From NCBI GenBank assembly GCA_946403295.1, contig CAMIZL010000001.1, forward strand, positions 62,001 through 126,000: a DNA stretch of 64,000 bases, read 5' to 3'. This DNA comes from an uncultured Clostridia bacterium. GTDB taxonomy: Bacteria; Bacillota; Clostridia; Lachnospirales; Lachnospiraceae. The position numbers and the translations under genes were made by a program. Below are positions 17,316 to 24,761 of this stretch, one piece after another. Under the pieces are notes generated by a model. The model searched no databases, was not told where the DNA came from, and saw only the letters and a list, made by a program, of their open reading frames with translations. Numbering within the stretch: position 1 is the stretch's first letter; each line of letters opens with the position of its first letter.

Positions 17316-18056
17316 ATGAGTGTTATTTCAATGAAGCAGCTTCTTGAAGCCGGTGTTCATTTCGGACATCAGACAAGACGCTGGAACCCCAAGATGGCTC
17401 CTTACATCTACACAGAGCGTAACGGCATCTATATCATCGACCTTCAGAAGTCTGTAGGCAAGGTAGACGAAGCTTACTACGCAGTTAAGGACATTGTTGC
17501 AAACGGCGGCAAGATCCTTTTCGTAGGAACAAAGAAGCAGGCACAGGATGCTATCAAGACCGAAGCAGAGCGCTGCGGTATGTATTATGTAAATGAGAGA
17601 TGGCTCGGCGGTATGCTTACCAACTACAAGACCATCAAGGCTCGTGTTGCCAGACTTAAGGCTATCGAGAAGATGTCTGAGGACGGAACATTTGATGTAC
17701 TTCCCAAGAAGGAAGTTATCAAGCTTAAGAAGGAATGGGACAAACTTGAGAAGAACCTTTCGGGTATCAAGGATATGGCTAACATTCCCGACGCTATCTT
17801 TGTTGTAGATCCCAAGAAGGAAAGAATCTGTGTGCTTGAGGCACATGCACTTGGTATTCCGCTTATCGGTATCGCTGATACAAACTGCGATCCCGAGGAG
17901 CTTGACTTTGTTATCCCCGGCAATGACGACGCAATCCGTGCCGTTAAGCTTATCGTTTCCAAGATGGCTGATGCAGTTATCGAGGCAAACCAGGGCGTTG
18001 ACGCAGGCACACCCGAGAGCGGCGACGCAGAGGCTGAGGCTGAAGCAGAGGCGTAA
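17316..18056 (+). CDS. rpsB: 30S ribosomal protein S2
   Basis: A 246-residue S2. The family N-terminus is clear ([26 protein letters not shown]), followed by [18 protein letters not shown], the coiled-coil hairpin ([13 protein letters not shown]) and [14 protein letters not shown]. The last 20 residues are an acidic tail of alternating Glu and Ala. Codon choice is noticeably more uniform than in neighbours, as expected of a highly expressed gene. tsf follows after 39 bp, the near-universal rpsB-tsf pair. Confidence 0.98.
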   Translation: MSVISMKQLLEAGVHFGHQTRRWNPKMAPYIYTERNGIYIIDLQKSVGKVDEAYYAVKDIVANGGKILFVGTKKQAQDAIKTEAERCGMYYVNERWLGGMLTNYKTIKARVARLKAIEKMSEDGTFDVLPKKEVIKLKKEWDKLEKNLSGIKDMANIPDAIFVVDPKKERICVLEAHALGIPLIGIADTNCDPEELDFVIPGNDDAIRAVKLIVSKMADAVIEANQGVDAGTPESGDAEAEAEAEA

Positions 18057-18095
18057 TCCGTTACATTGCGATTATATTAGAGGAGGATAACTATT

Positions 18096-19199
18096 ATGGC
18101 AGCAATTACTGCAGCAATGGTAAAAGAATTAAGAGAAATGACCGGTTCGGGTATGATGGACTGCAAGAAGGCACTTACAGAGACCGACGGTAATTTCGAT
18201 GAGGCTATTGAGTACTTACGTAAGCGTGGTCTTGCCCAGGCTGAGAAGAAGGCAAGCCGTATCGCAGCTGAGGGTGTTTGCGACATCTACATTTCCGCAG
18301 ACAACAAGACAGGCGCTATCGTAGAGGTTAACTCTGAGACAGACTTCGTTGCTAAGAACGAGAAGTTCAGAGCTTATGTTGAGCAGGTTGCAGAGGCAGC
18401 TTCCGAGACAGACGCAGCAAGCATCGAAGATTTCCTTGCAAAGCCTTGGAAGTTTGATACAACCAAGACTGTTGACGAGGCTCGTGCAGCTCAGGTTGCA
18501 GTTATCGGCGAGAACCTTAAGGTTCGTCGTTTCGTTAAGTTCAACACAAACGGATTCCTTGTTAAGTACATCCACATGAACGGCAAGATCGGTATCCTTC
18601 TTGATGTTGATGCTCCCATGAACGATGCTACGGTTGAGTGCGCAAAGAACATCGCTATGCAGATCGCAGCTATGAATCCTACTTACGTTAAGAAGGAAGA
18701 CATTTCTGCAGATACGATCGCAAAGGAGAGAGAGATCGTAGTTGACAGCTCTCTTGCAGATCCCGCTTCACTTCCCAAGCCTCTTATGATGGCTGTTATT
18801 CAGGAAGCTATTGATTCCAACAAGTGGAACGCAGAGGACAAGGCTGCTTACGAAGAGCAGAAGAACAACAAGTTCTGGTATAACTTCATCTCTGATGAGG
18901 GAATGCAGGTTCTCAGAGACATCGCAGCTACACACAAGGCTGAGTATCTTGAGAACAAGATCTTTGCAGGCCTCGTAGAGGGACGTTTCTCCAAGCGTCT
19001 TAAGGAGATCTGCCTTGTTGATCAGGAGTATGTTAAGGCTGAGGACAAGGAAAACGTTGGCCAGTACATCGCTAAGGTTTCCAAGGACAACGGATGCTCA
19101 TTCGCTATCAACAAGTTTGTTCGTTTCGAGACAGGTGAAGGCCTTGAGAAGAGAAACGAGAACTTCGCTGAAGAAGTTGCAAAGCAGATGGGACAGTAA
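18096..19199 (+). CDS. tsf: Translation elongation factor Ts, with long insertion
   Basis: EF-Ts recycles EF-Tu by exchanging GDP. The N-terminal UBA-like domain (ITAAMVKELREMTGSGMMDC, then KKAL) and the TDFVAKNEKF signature that contacts EF-Tu are intact. At 367 residues it exceeds the usual 290-310. Extra sequence at about 217-284 (PKPLMMAVIQEAIDSNKW, EEQKNNKFWYNFISDEGM) lies between EKEREIV-type helix residues and the conserved GLVEGRFSKRLKEICL segment, the place of the coiled-coil subdomain. The insertion keeps the reading frame and the same codon use, so it is genuine protein sequence and not a frameshift. Confidence 0.96.
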   Translation: MAAITAAMVKELREMTGSGMMDCKKALTETDGNFDEAIEYLRKRGLAQAEKKASRIAAEGVCDIYISADNKTGAIVEVNSETDFVAKNEKFRAYVEQVAEAASETDAASIEDFLAKPWKFDTTKTVDEARAAQVAVIGENLKVRRFVKFNTNGFLVKYIHMNGKIGILLDVDAPMNDATVECAKNIAMQIAAMNPTYVKKEDISADTIAKEREIVVDSSLADPASLPKPLMMAVIQEAIDSNKWNAEDKAAYEEQKNNKFWYNFISDEGMQVLRDIAATHKAEYLENKIFAGLVEGRFSKRLKEICLVDQEYVKAEDKENVGQYIAKVSKDNGCSFAINKFVRFETGEGLEKRNENFAEEVAKQMGQ

Positions 19200-19301
19200 A
19201 AACGGTTTTGTGAAATGACCTTATGGTATTTTTTCACAAATCGGAGGTACGATTTTTGTACATTATTCCGACTGTTATTTTCAACATGAGATGATAAAAT
19301 G

Positions 19302-19336
19302 AAGAAACAGAGCAAAAGCCCTGTTTCTTTATTTTT
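19302..19336 (+). terminator. Rho-independent terminator of rpsB-tsf
   Basis: Perfect 9-bp stem AAGAAACAG (19302-19310) with CTGTTTCTT (19321-19329), extended by an inner G-C pair set, then a T-rich run to 19336. It lies about 100 bp after the tsf stop. Confidence 0.85.
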
Positions 19337-19352
19337 TGTGCGATAAACGAAT

Positions 19353-19472
19353 GCCATCTGTTGCAAGCTTGTTTGCAATTGGATATGTTTTCAGGTTTGC
19401 GGGGAGAGCTTGCTCTCATAAGCAAACATGAAAACATATCCAAAGTGAGGCGTAGCCTCACGTACAGATGGC
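19353..19472. other. Four-way-junction structured element (possible RNA or palindromic repeat)
   Basis: Four helices close on one another with almost no unpaired bases. The outer stem pairs 19353-19360 with 19465-19472 (8/8). Helix 1 pairs 19361-19366 with 19373-19378 (6/6). Helix 2 pairs 19379-19400 with 19422-19443 (21/22) and is capped by 19404-19409 with 19412-19417 (6/6). Helix 3 pairs 19445-19451 with 19455-19461 (7/7, GTA loop). Junction linkers are 0, 0, 1 and 3 bases. It contains no credible ORF. It lies after the tsf terminator and 52 bp past the proA stop, so it could be the proA 3' UTR, a separate RNA or a mobile palindromic element. The strand is undetermined. Confidence 0.65.
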
Positions 19473-19523
19473 TGAGTGAACGGTCATCGAGCGGACTTGT
19501 ACGCGAGATGTCATTTCATATCA

Positions 19524-20822
19524 TCAGATATCTTTAAAATGGAACTGTTTTGTTCCGCTCACATAATCCCCGACGATGTGACCGCTTCCGTAAAGCTTGT
19601 ACTTATATGTCATAAGACCTTCAAGACCGACAGGTCCTCTTGCATGAAGCTTTCCGGTGCTGATACCTACCTCGGCGCCGAAGCCGTAACGGAAACCGTC
19701 CGAGAAACGTGTGGAGCAATTGCTCATGCAATTTGCGGAATCGACCATGTTCATGAAATGCTCGATCTTTTCTTTGTTTTGTGTGATTATGCTGTCGCTG
19801 TGGTGCGAGCCGAATCTGTTGATGTGAGCGATAGCTGAGTCGATATCGTCTACGATCTTGCAGGAGCATGCATAATCGAGATATTCGGTATGATAATCGT
19901 CGTCGTTCATAAGCTCACAGTAGATATCGTCACCGCAGAGAGCCTTGAGCCTGCCGGCAAATTCGTTGTTGCCGTGAAGTGTTACTCCGGCTTCGCTCAT
20001 CATACGCGCAAAACGGGGGATAAACGTGTCGGAGATATCTTTGTTTATAAGTATGGTCTCAACTGCGTTACAAACGGATGTATATTGTGTTTTGGCATCA
20101 AGACATATCTTAAGCGCAGTTTCGATATCGGCATCGGAATCGATATAGAGATGGCATACACCGTCGGCATGACCCATTACGGGGATCGTCGTATGTGACA
20201 TAATGTATTGAACAAACGCATTCGAACCGCGAGGGATGATAAGATCGATCGATTCGCTGCAGGAGAGAAGTTCGTTTACCTCGCTTCGTTCCTCTATCTG
20301 AACGAGACTGCCTTCGGGAAGTACGGAGGAAGCTGCCTTTGAGATCACGTTAAAGAGCACGCGGTTAGTGTTCTTTGTCTCGCTTCCGCCTTTAAGAACG
20401 GCACAATTACCGCTCTTGATGCAAAGGGATGCTATTTGTACAAGTGCGTCGGGACGTGATTCGAAGATGAGGCATATTACACCTATCGGAACACTTATCC
20501 TGTAGAGATCGAGACCTTCGTCGAGACTCCTCGAAAGGAGAACTTTTCCGATGGGGTCGGGAAGCGAGATAAGTGAATCGATACCGTCGATAACGCTTGC
20601 GAGTTTCTTGTCATCGAAGCCGAGTCTTTTGATGACCGACTTTGTGAGACCCTGTTCTTCGGCGGTCGCAACATCGATCTTATTTGCTTCGAAGATACTT
20701 TCTTTCTGAGAGATAAGAGCTTCTTTTACCGCAATGAGAGCATCGTTTCTCTGCTTTTGCGTTGTTGCGGCAAGAGAGATGCCTGTGGATTTGATGTTCT
20801 TTAGTTTGTCCTGTAATCCCAT
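19524..20822 (-). CDS. proA: Gamma-glutamyl phosphate reductase
   Basis: ProA reduces gamma-glutamyl phosphate to glutamate semialdehyde with NADPH in proline synthesis. The 432 residues belong to the aldehyde dehydrogenase superfamily: ESRPDALVQIASLCIKSGN, LKGGSETKNTN, the catalytic Cys in SVCNAVET, and the C-terminal GPVGLEGL. The minus-strand start ATG (20820-20822) is preceded by GAGGAACAG; a longer reading to 20921 adds unrelated residues. It is a lone minus-strand gene. proB (glutamate 5-kinase), its usual neighbour, is not in the window. Promoter boxes are at 20869-20897. Confidence 0.96.
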   Translation of the reverse strand: MGLQDKLKNIKSTGISLAATTQKQRNDALIAVKEALISQKESIFEANKIDVATAEEQGLTKSVIKRLGFDDKKLASVIDGIDSLISLPDPIGKVLLSRSLDEGLDLYRISVPIGVICLIFESRPDALVQIASLCIKSGNCAVLKGGSETKNTNRVLFNVISKAASSVLPEGSLVQIEERSEVNELLSCSESIDLIIPRGSNAFVQYIMSHTTIPVMGHADGVCHLYIDSDADIETALKICLDAKTQYTSVCNAVETILINKDISDTFIPRFARMMSEAGVTLHGNNEFAGRLKALCGDDIYCELMNDDDYHTEYLDYACSCKIVDDIDSAIAHINRFGSHHSDSIITQNKEKIEHFMNMVDSANCMSNCSTRFSDGFRYGFGAEVGISTGKLHARGPVGLEGLMTYKYKLYGSGHIVGDYVSGTKQFHFKDI

Positions 20823-20868
20823 ATTCTGTTCCTCTTTGGATGCGCTTTTTGTTAAAACTTTATCACGT

Positions 20869-20897
20869 ATGATATCACAGTTTGTTCTTGCAGTAAA
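20869..20897 (-). promoter_or_regulatory. Promoter of proA
   Basis: On the minus strand, TTTACT (20892-20897), a 17-bp spacer and TATCAT (20869-20874). The predicted start leaves a leader of about 40 nt before the proA ATG. Confidence 0.55.
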
Positions 20898-20981
20898 CAT
20901 ATAACGATCGGAAAAATGCATGCTTACGGCCGGTCGGATAACTTATCCGAAGAAATGCATGATTTAACACGCCGTGAGCAA

Positions 20982-21029
20982 GAAATCCATCATGAAAGAT
21001 ACACGAGGAAATCCATCATGAAAGATACA
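20982..21029 (+). repeat. 22-bp direct repeat (26-bp period) duplicating the comEA start region
   Basis: Bases 20982-21003 and 21008-21029 are identical over 22 bp and each contains CATCATGAAAGATACA. The second copy holds the chosen comEA start; the first holds a matching ATG in another frame. Confidence 0.85.
20992..21021 (+). CDS. Possible 9-codon upstream ORF coupled to comEA
   Basis: The duplicated ATG at 20992 opens a reading frame of MKDTRGNPS that stops at TGA 21019-21021, overlapping the comEA ATG (21018) as ATGA. It arises from the 26-bp tandem duplication. Its ribosome-binding site is weak (GAGCAAGAA). It may couple or reduce comEA translation or be an accident of the duplication. 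Confidence 0.3.
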   Translation: MKDTRGNPS

Positions 21030-21452
21030 AAATGTTCAAAAAGAAGAAAAATACTTATGACAGCCCGAAGGATCTGTGTGATCGCGGCTTTTGCGGCGGC
21101 GGGGATCTGCTATGTCTCGTGCGGGGAAGAAGGCGAAGCGGTGTTTGTAAGAGAAGCGGACGGCGCTATGTCCGTACAAGAGGAAAACGGGAAAGAAGAG
21201 GGCCCGGGGGAAAGAAATTTATCAAAGCCCGAACAGGAAGCTTTGACAAGCGATAGCGTAAAGATTAATATAAATACAGCGGGCGAAGCGGAACTGACCA
21301 CCCTGAAAGGGATCGGTCCCGCCAAAGCACAAAAGATAATAGGGTTCCGTGCGGAGCACGGAGTGTTTAAGAGCATTGATGAACTGATGCTTGTTCCGGG
21401 GATAAAGGAAGGGACATTTTCCAAGATAAAAGACTGCATCACGGTGGGGTAG
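21018..21452 (+). CDS. comEA: ComEA-like helix-hairpin-helix DNA-binding protein, membrane-anchored
   Basis: A 144-residue protein with a basic N-terminus, one hydrophobic segment (about 16-34) ending in YVSCG, an acidic linker, and a C-terminal double helix-hairpin-helix domain (ININTAGEAELTTLKGIGPAKAQ; VPGIKEGTF). That domain is the DNA-binding part of ComEA, which captures transforming DNA outside the membrane. The SLBB domain found in many Firmicute ComEA proteins is missing. The Cys could be lipidated, though the box is imperfect (Tyr at -3). ATG 21018 follows ACGAGGA; an in-frame start at 20916 is possible but lacks a good site. comEC is 3.3 kb downstream in the same direction. Confidence 0.82.
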   Translation: MKDTKCSKRRKILMTARRICVIAAFAAAGICYVSCGEEGEAVFVREADGAMSVQEENGKEEGPGERNLSKPEQEALTSDSVKININTAGEAELTTLKGIGPAKAQKIIGFRAEHGVFKSIDELMLVPGIKEGTFSKIKDCITVG

Positions 21453-21477
21453 CCGGGATGCCTGAAATGAGGGAATT

Positions 21478-22173
21478 ATGGAAGCCAGGATTTTGGTTGT
21501 TGATGATGAAAAATTGATCGTTAAAGGTATAAGATACAGCCTTGAACAGGAAGGGATGGAGGTTGACTGCGCCTACGACGGCATTGAGGCCGTCAACATG
21601 GCGAAGAAGAAGGAATACGATGTGATACTTCTTGATGTCATGCTTCCCGGACTTACGGGATACGAAGTATGCCAAAAAATCAGGGAGAAGTCGGATGTGC
21701 CCATAATCATGCTGACGGCAAAATCGGAAGATATCGATAAGATCATGGGTCTTGAGTACGGTGCCGACGATTATGTCACAAAACCTTTCAATATCCTTGA
21801 GGTAAAGGCGCGCATAAAGGCGATCATCAGAAGAAACCGTCAGATACGCGCGGAAGAACCCGCAAAGAAATTGTTTGAGGGTGCCGGCCTTAAGCTTGAT
21901 GTCGAGAGCAGAAGAGTTTTTGTAAGCGATGTCGAGATGAATCTTACGGTTCGCGAGTTCGATATACTTGAATTGCTTGTATTTAATCCCGATAAAGTCT
22001 ACAGCAGAGAAATGCTGCTTGAGACGATCTGGAAGGACGATTTCCAGGGCGATGCCCGTACCGTCGATGTTCATGTCAGAAGACTAAGGGAAAAGATCGA
22101 AGAGAACCCGGGCTCACCGAAATATGTTCATACGAAGTGGGGCGTCGGATATTATTTCCATGTTGATGAATAA
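21478..22173 (+). CDS. OmpR/PhoB-family response regulator
   Basis: A 231-residue regulator. The receiver domain has DDE near the start, phospho-acceptor Asp53 in LLDVMLPG, Thr80 and Lys102 (TKPF). The C-terminal winged helix reads NLTVREFDILELL, then DARTVDVHVRRLREKIE, and GVGYYF at the end. It resembles PhoP/YycF-like regulators but lacks features that would fix the target. It is followed 24 bp later by its histidine kinase. The downstream GerMN lipoprotein gene may be in the same unit, since a lipoprotein after a sensor pair is common in clostridia. Confidence 0.93.
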   Translation: MEARILVVDDEKLIVKGIRYSLEQEGMEVDCAYDGIEAVNMAKKKEYDVILLDVMLPGLTGYEVCQKIREKSDVPIIMLTAKSEDIDKIMGLEYGADDYVTKPFNILEVKARIKAIIRRNRQIRAEEPAKKLFEGAGLKLDVESRRVFVSDVEMNLTVREFDILELLVFNPDKVYSREMLLETIWKDDFQGDARTVDVHVRRLREKIEENPGSPKYVHTKWGVGYYFHVDE

Positions 22174-22197
22174 CCGCTTCTAATGAGGAGATTAAAA

Positions 22198-23688
22198 ATG
22201 TCTGATGAAAAGATCCCGGCAAAGGGAGCCGGGGACGGCGAGAAATTTTCAAAGGTACGCCGGTTTTTCGGGAGCTTCAGATTGAGGCTCTTTATTACCA
22301 TACTTCTCACCGGGGCGGTTTCGATAGCGGCCATGTATATTACGGCACATTATGTGTGCAGTAACATACTGGTGGAAAAAAGGGTTGATACGGCATATGA
22401 CCATTTGAGCAAGATGTCCGTCAAGATAGTCAACAATATGTATGTCGGCAATCCCCAAAATGCGCCTCAGATCTCAAGCGAGCTTTCGATCGCCGCATCA
22501 CTTTTCGGCGGCAGGATCATCGTTGCCGACAGCGGACTTAAGATAATCTATGATTCGTTCTCCGCCGAAGAGGGCAAGACAATGGTCTCGACAGAGGCAA
22601 TCAAAGCCATAAGGGGGGGACTCAGCAGATTCATAAGCATTGAGAAAGAATATGCCGAGCTTTCCATGCCTCTTATCGATCATGACAATACCGACGGAGG
22701 GCCTTATATCGGCGTCCTGATCGCAAAGATATCCCTTGAAGACGAGATCGCCATGATAAAGGATCTTGAAAAGTTTTTGATCGTAACGGTCATTCTTTTG
22801 TCGATCGTTCTTTTGTTCATTTGTTTCCTTTCTTCCACGGAGTTTGCCAAGCCTTTCAAAAGGATCGAGGAAAGCATCAGCCATGTTTCGGACGGCTATC
22901 TGGACGATCTTGTCACGATCGGCGGCTATTCCGAAGTAAGGCGTTTGTCCGATTCGTTTAACGACATGCTTCGAAGGATCGAGCAGCTTGAAGTTTCAAG
23001 ACAGGAATTCGTTTCAAATGTGTCGCATGAGCTTAAGACTCCCATCACTTCGATAAAAGTCCTCGCCGATTCTTTGATAACGCAGCCCGATTCGCCACCC
23101 GAGGTTTACAGGGAATTCCTGCGTGACATCAATGACGAGATAGACAGGGAAAACAAGATAATCTCCGATCTTCTCGAGCTCGTAAAGCTTGACCGCAAGG
23201 AAGGAAACATGCATCTCGCGACGGTCAACATAAACGCTCTTCTCGAGAAGATCATGAAGCGTCTCACACCCATAGCGTCGTCGCTTTCGGTTGAGATCGT
23301 ATTCGAGAGCTACAGGGATGTCTACGCCATGATTGATGAGGTCAAGATGAGCCTTGCGCTCACAAACCTGATAGAAAACAGTATAAAATATAACAAAGAG
23401 AACGGCAGGGTAAAGGTTTCGCTCAACAGTGACGGTAAGTATTTCAACGTCACGATCGCCGATACCGGTATCGGTATTCCGGCCGATTCCATCGATAAGA
23501 TATTTGAGCGCTTCTACAGAGTCGATAAAGCAAGAGCGCGCGAGAGCGGCGGAACGGGACTCGGTCTTGCCATCGCCAGAAGCGTTGTGCTCATGCATAA
23601 CGGAGCAATAAAGGTTGAAAGTGTGGAGGGAGAAGGCACAACGTTTATAGTCAGCGTCCCCGTCTCCTTCAAGATCGGTGCCGAATGA
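22198..23688 (+). CDS. Membrane sensor histidine kinase
   Basis: A 496-residue kinase. Two membrane helices (about 29-53 and 192-214) flank an extracytoplasmic sensor of about 140 residues. A HAMP linker follows (FKRIEESISHVSDGYLDD), then HisKA with the phospho-accepting His in VSHELKTPI, and an HATPase domain with the N box (LTNLIENSIKYN), DTGIGIP, ERFYRVDKARARESGGTGLGL. The architecture is like PhoR/WalK without a PAS domain. ATG 22198 with GAGGAG is preferred to ATG 22183. It partners the regulator just upstream. Confidence 0.94.
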   Translation: MSDEKIPAKGAGDGEKFSKVRRFFGSFRLRLFITILLTGAVSIAAMYITAHYVCSNILVEKRVDTAYDHLSKMSVKIVNNMYVGNPQNAPQISSELSIAASLFGGRIIVADSGLKIIYDSFSAEEGKTMVSTEAIKAIRGGLSRFISIEKEYAELSMPLIDHDNTDGGPYIGVLIAKISLEDEIAMIKDLEKFLIVTVILLSIVLLFICFLSSTEFAKPFKRIEESISHVSDGYLDDLVTIGGYSEVRRLSDSFNDMLRRIEQLEVSRQEFVSNVSHELKTPITSIKVLADSLITQPDSPPEVYREFLRDINDEIDRENKIISDLLELVKLDRKEGNMHLATVNINALLEKIMKRLTPIASSLSVEIVFESYRDVYAMIDEVKMSLALTNLIENSIKYNKENGRVKVSLNSDGKYFNVTIADTGIGIPADSIDKIFERFYRVDKARARESGGTGLGLAIARSVVLMHNGAIKVESVEGEGTTFIVSVPVSFKIGAE

Positions 23689-23707
23689 TATTTTTTTTGG
23701 GGGTTAC

Positions 23708-24694
23708 ATGTCGGTTTTTAGGAAGTTCTTTCTTTTGACGGTCATCATTTTGTCCGCAACGGCATTGTCCGCATGCTCTAACGAGCAGGGGGATCCTCTT
23801 GAAATGCAAAATTATGCGGTCGGTGAGGACACATTTAAGATATTCAGGACCGACAGCACACAGTCTTCGCTCATTTGGGAGAGCGGAGAAGTACCGGATC
23901 CCGGTCTGGCGAGGATCGAACAGGTCAAACAGGTCTTGAGGGAACTTGAAAGCGCCACTCTTTCCGATGACACAAAGAAGCTCCTGCCTGACGGGATATT
24001 CATGAAAGATACATATTTCGGCCAGGACGGACAGCTTATCATCAATTTCAGCAAATCATATAACAGTCTTTCGACCGTCGGTGAGCTCCTGCTTCGCTCG
24101 GGCTATGTCAAGACGCTCTGCCAGCTTGATTTTGTCGATTATGTCGAATTCTATGTCGAAGATTCACCCCTGATCCTTAGAGGAGAGGTTGTTCCGGGAC
24201 TCATGAAGAGCACTGATTTTGTTGATAATACGGGAGATACGACATATTTCAGCCAGGAAGTCGAGCTTAGTGTTTATTTCGTATCGAGAGCCGAGAAGAT
24301 GCTTGCGATCGATATACGTAAAGTTACATACGACGGAACCAGTTCCTACGAAAAGCTTGTGACGGACCTTCTCCTTGAGGGTCCCACAGAGGATGGAACG
24401 GAGTTTCTACCCACCGTTCCCGAGGGAACCGTGATCAATAAGATAACATCGACGGACGGGATCGTTTATGTCGATGTCAATGAAGCATTTCTTAATTACA
24501 GGGAGGATATCGGAGAAGAATTGACGATCTATTCGATCGTTAATTCGCTTTGCGATATACCGGGCATCATGAAGGTGCAGATCACGGTCAACGGTACCAG
24601 CCGCAAGACCATAGACAAATACGCTCAATCCGGTTTGATCGAAAGACGTCCCGATCTCATCGTCAACGAAAAGGCGGGTGATGTAAACGGATAG
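23708..24694 (+). CDS. GerMN-domain lipoprotein
   Basis: A 328-residue lipoprotein: a signal peptide of about 22 residues with lipobox LSAC (Cys24 or so), a region of about 70 residues, and two GerMN-like modules. The second is clear (RKVTYDGTSSYEKLVTDLLLEGPTED, then VPEGTVINKITSTDGIVYVDVNEAF). GerMN domains occur in the GerM spore protein and in LpqB-type lipoproteins next to two-component systems (MtrAB). That context matches here, so a sensor-accessory role is plausible. GTTACATG at 23708 follows a G-run; an in-frame start at 23678 overlaps the kinase and would break the signal peptide. Confidence 0.82.
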   Translation: MSVFRKFFLLTVIILSATALSACSNEQGDPLEMQNYAVGEDTFKIFRTDSTQSSLIWESGEVPDPGLARIEQVKQVLRELESATLSDDTKKLLPDGIFMKDTYFGQDGQLIINFSKSYNSLSTVGELLLRSGYVKTLCQLDFVDYVEFYVEDSPLILRGEVVPGLMKSTDFVDNTGDTTYFSQEVELSVYFVSRAEKMLAIDIRKVTYDGTSSYEKLVTDLLLEGPTEDGTEFLPTVPEGTVINKITSTDGIVYVDVNEAFLNYREDIGEELTIYSIVNSLCDIPGIMKVQITVNGTSRKTIDKYAQSGLIERRPDLIVNEKAGDVNG

Positions 24695-24761
24695 TATTGC
24701 CAGGATCGCCGTCAGGCCGATAACGGTTTTTTTCGCCTGCGTTGTCCTTATCCTGCTTGTC

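Noticed and set aside
19200..19300. Additional hairpins after tsf
   Set aside because: Short pairings (for example GTGAAA with TTTCAC) are weak compared with the clear terminator at 19302-19336.
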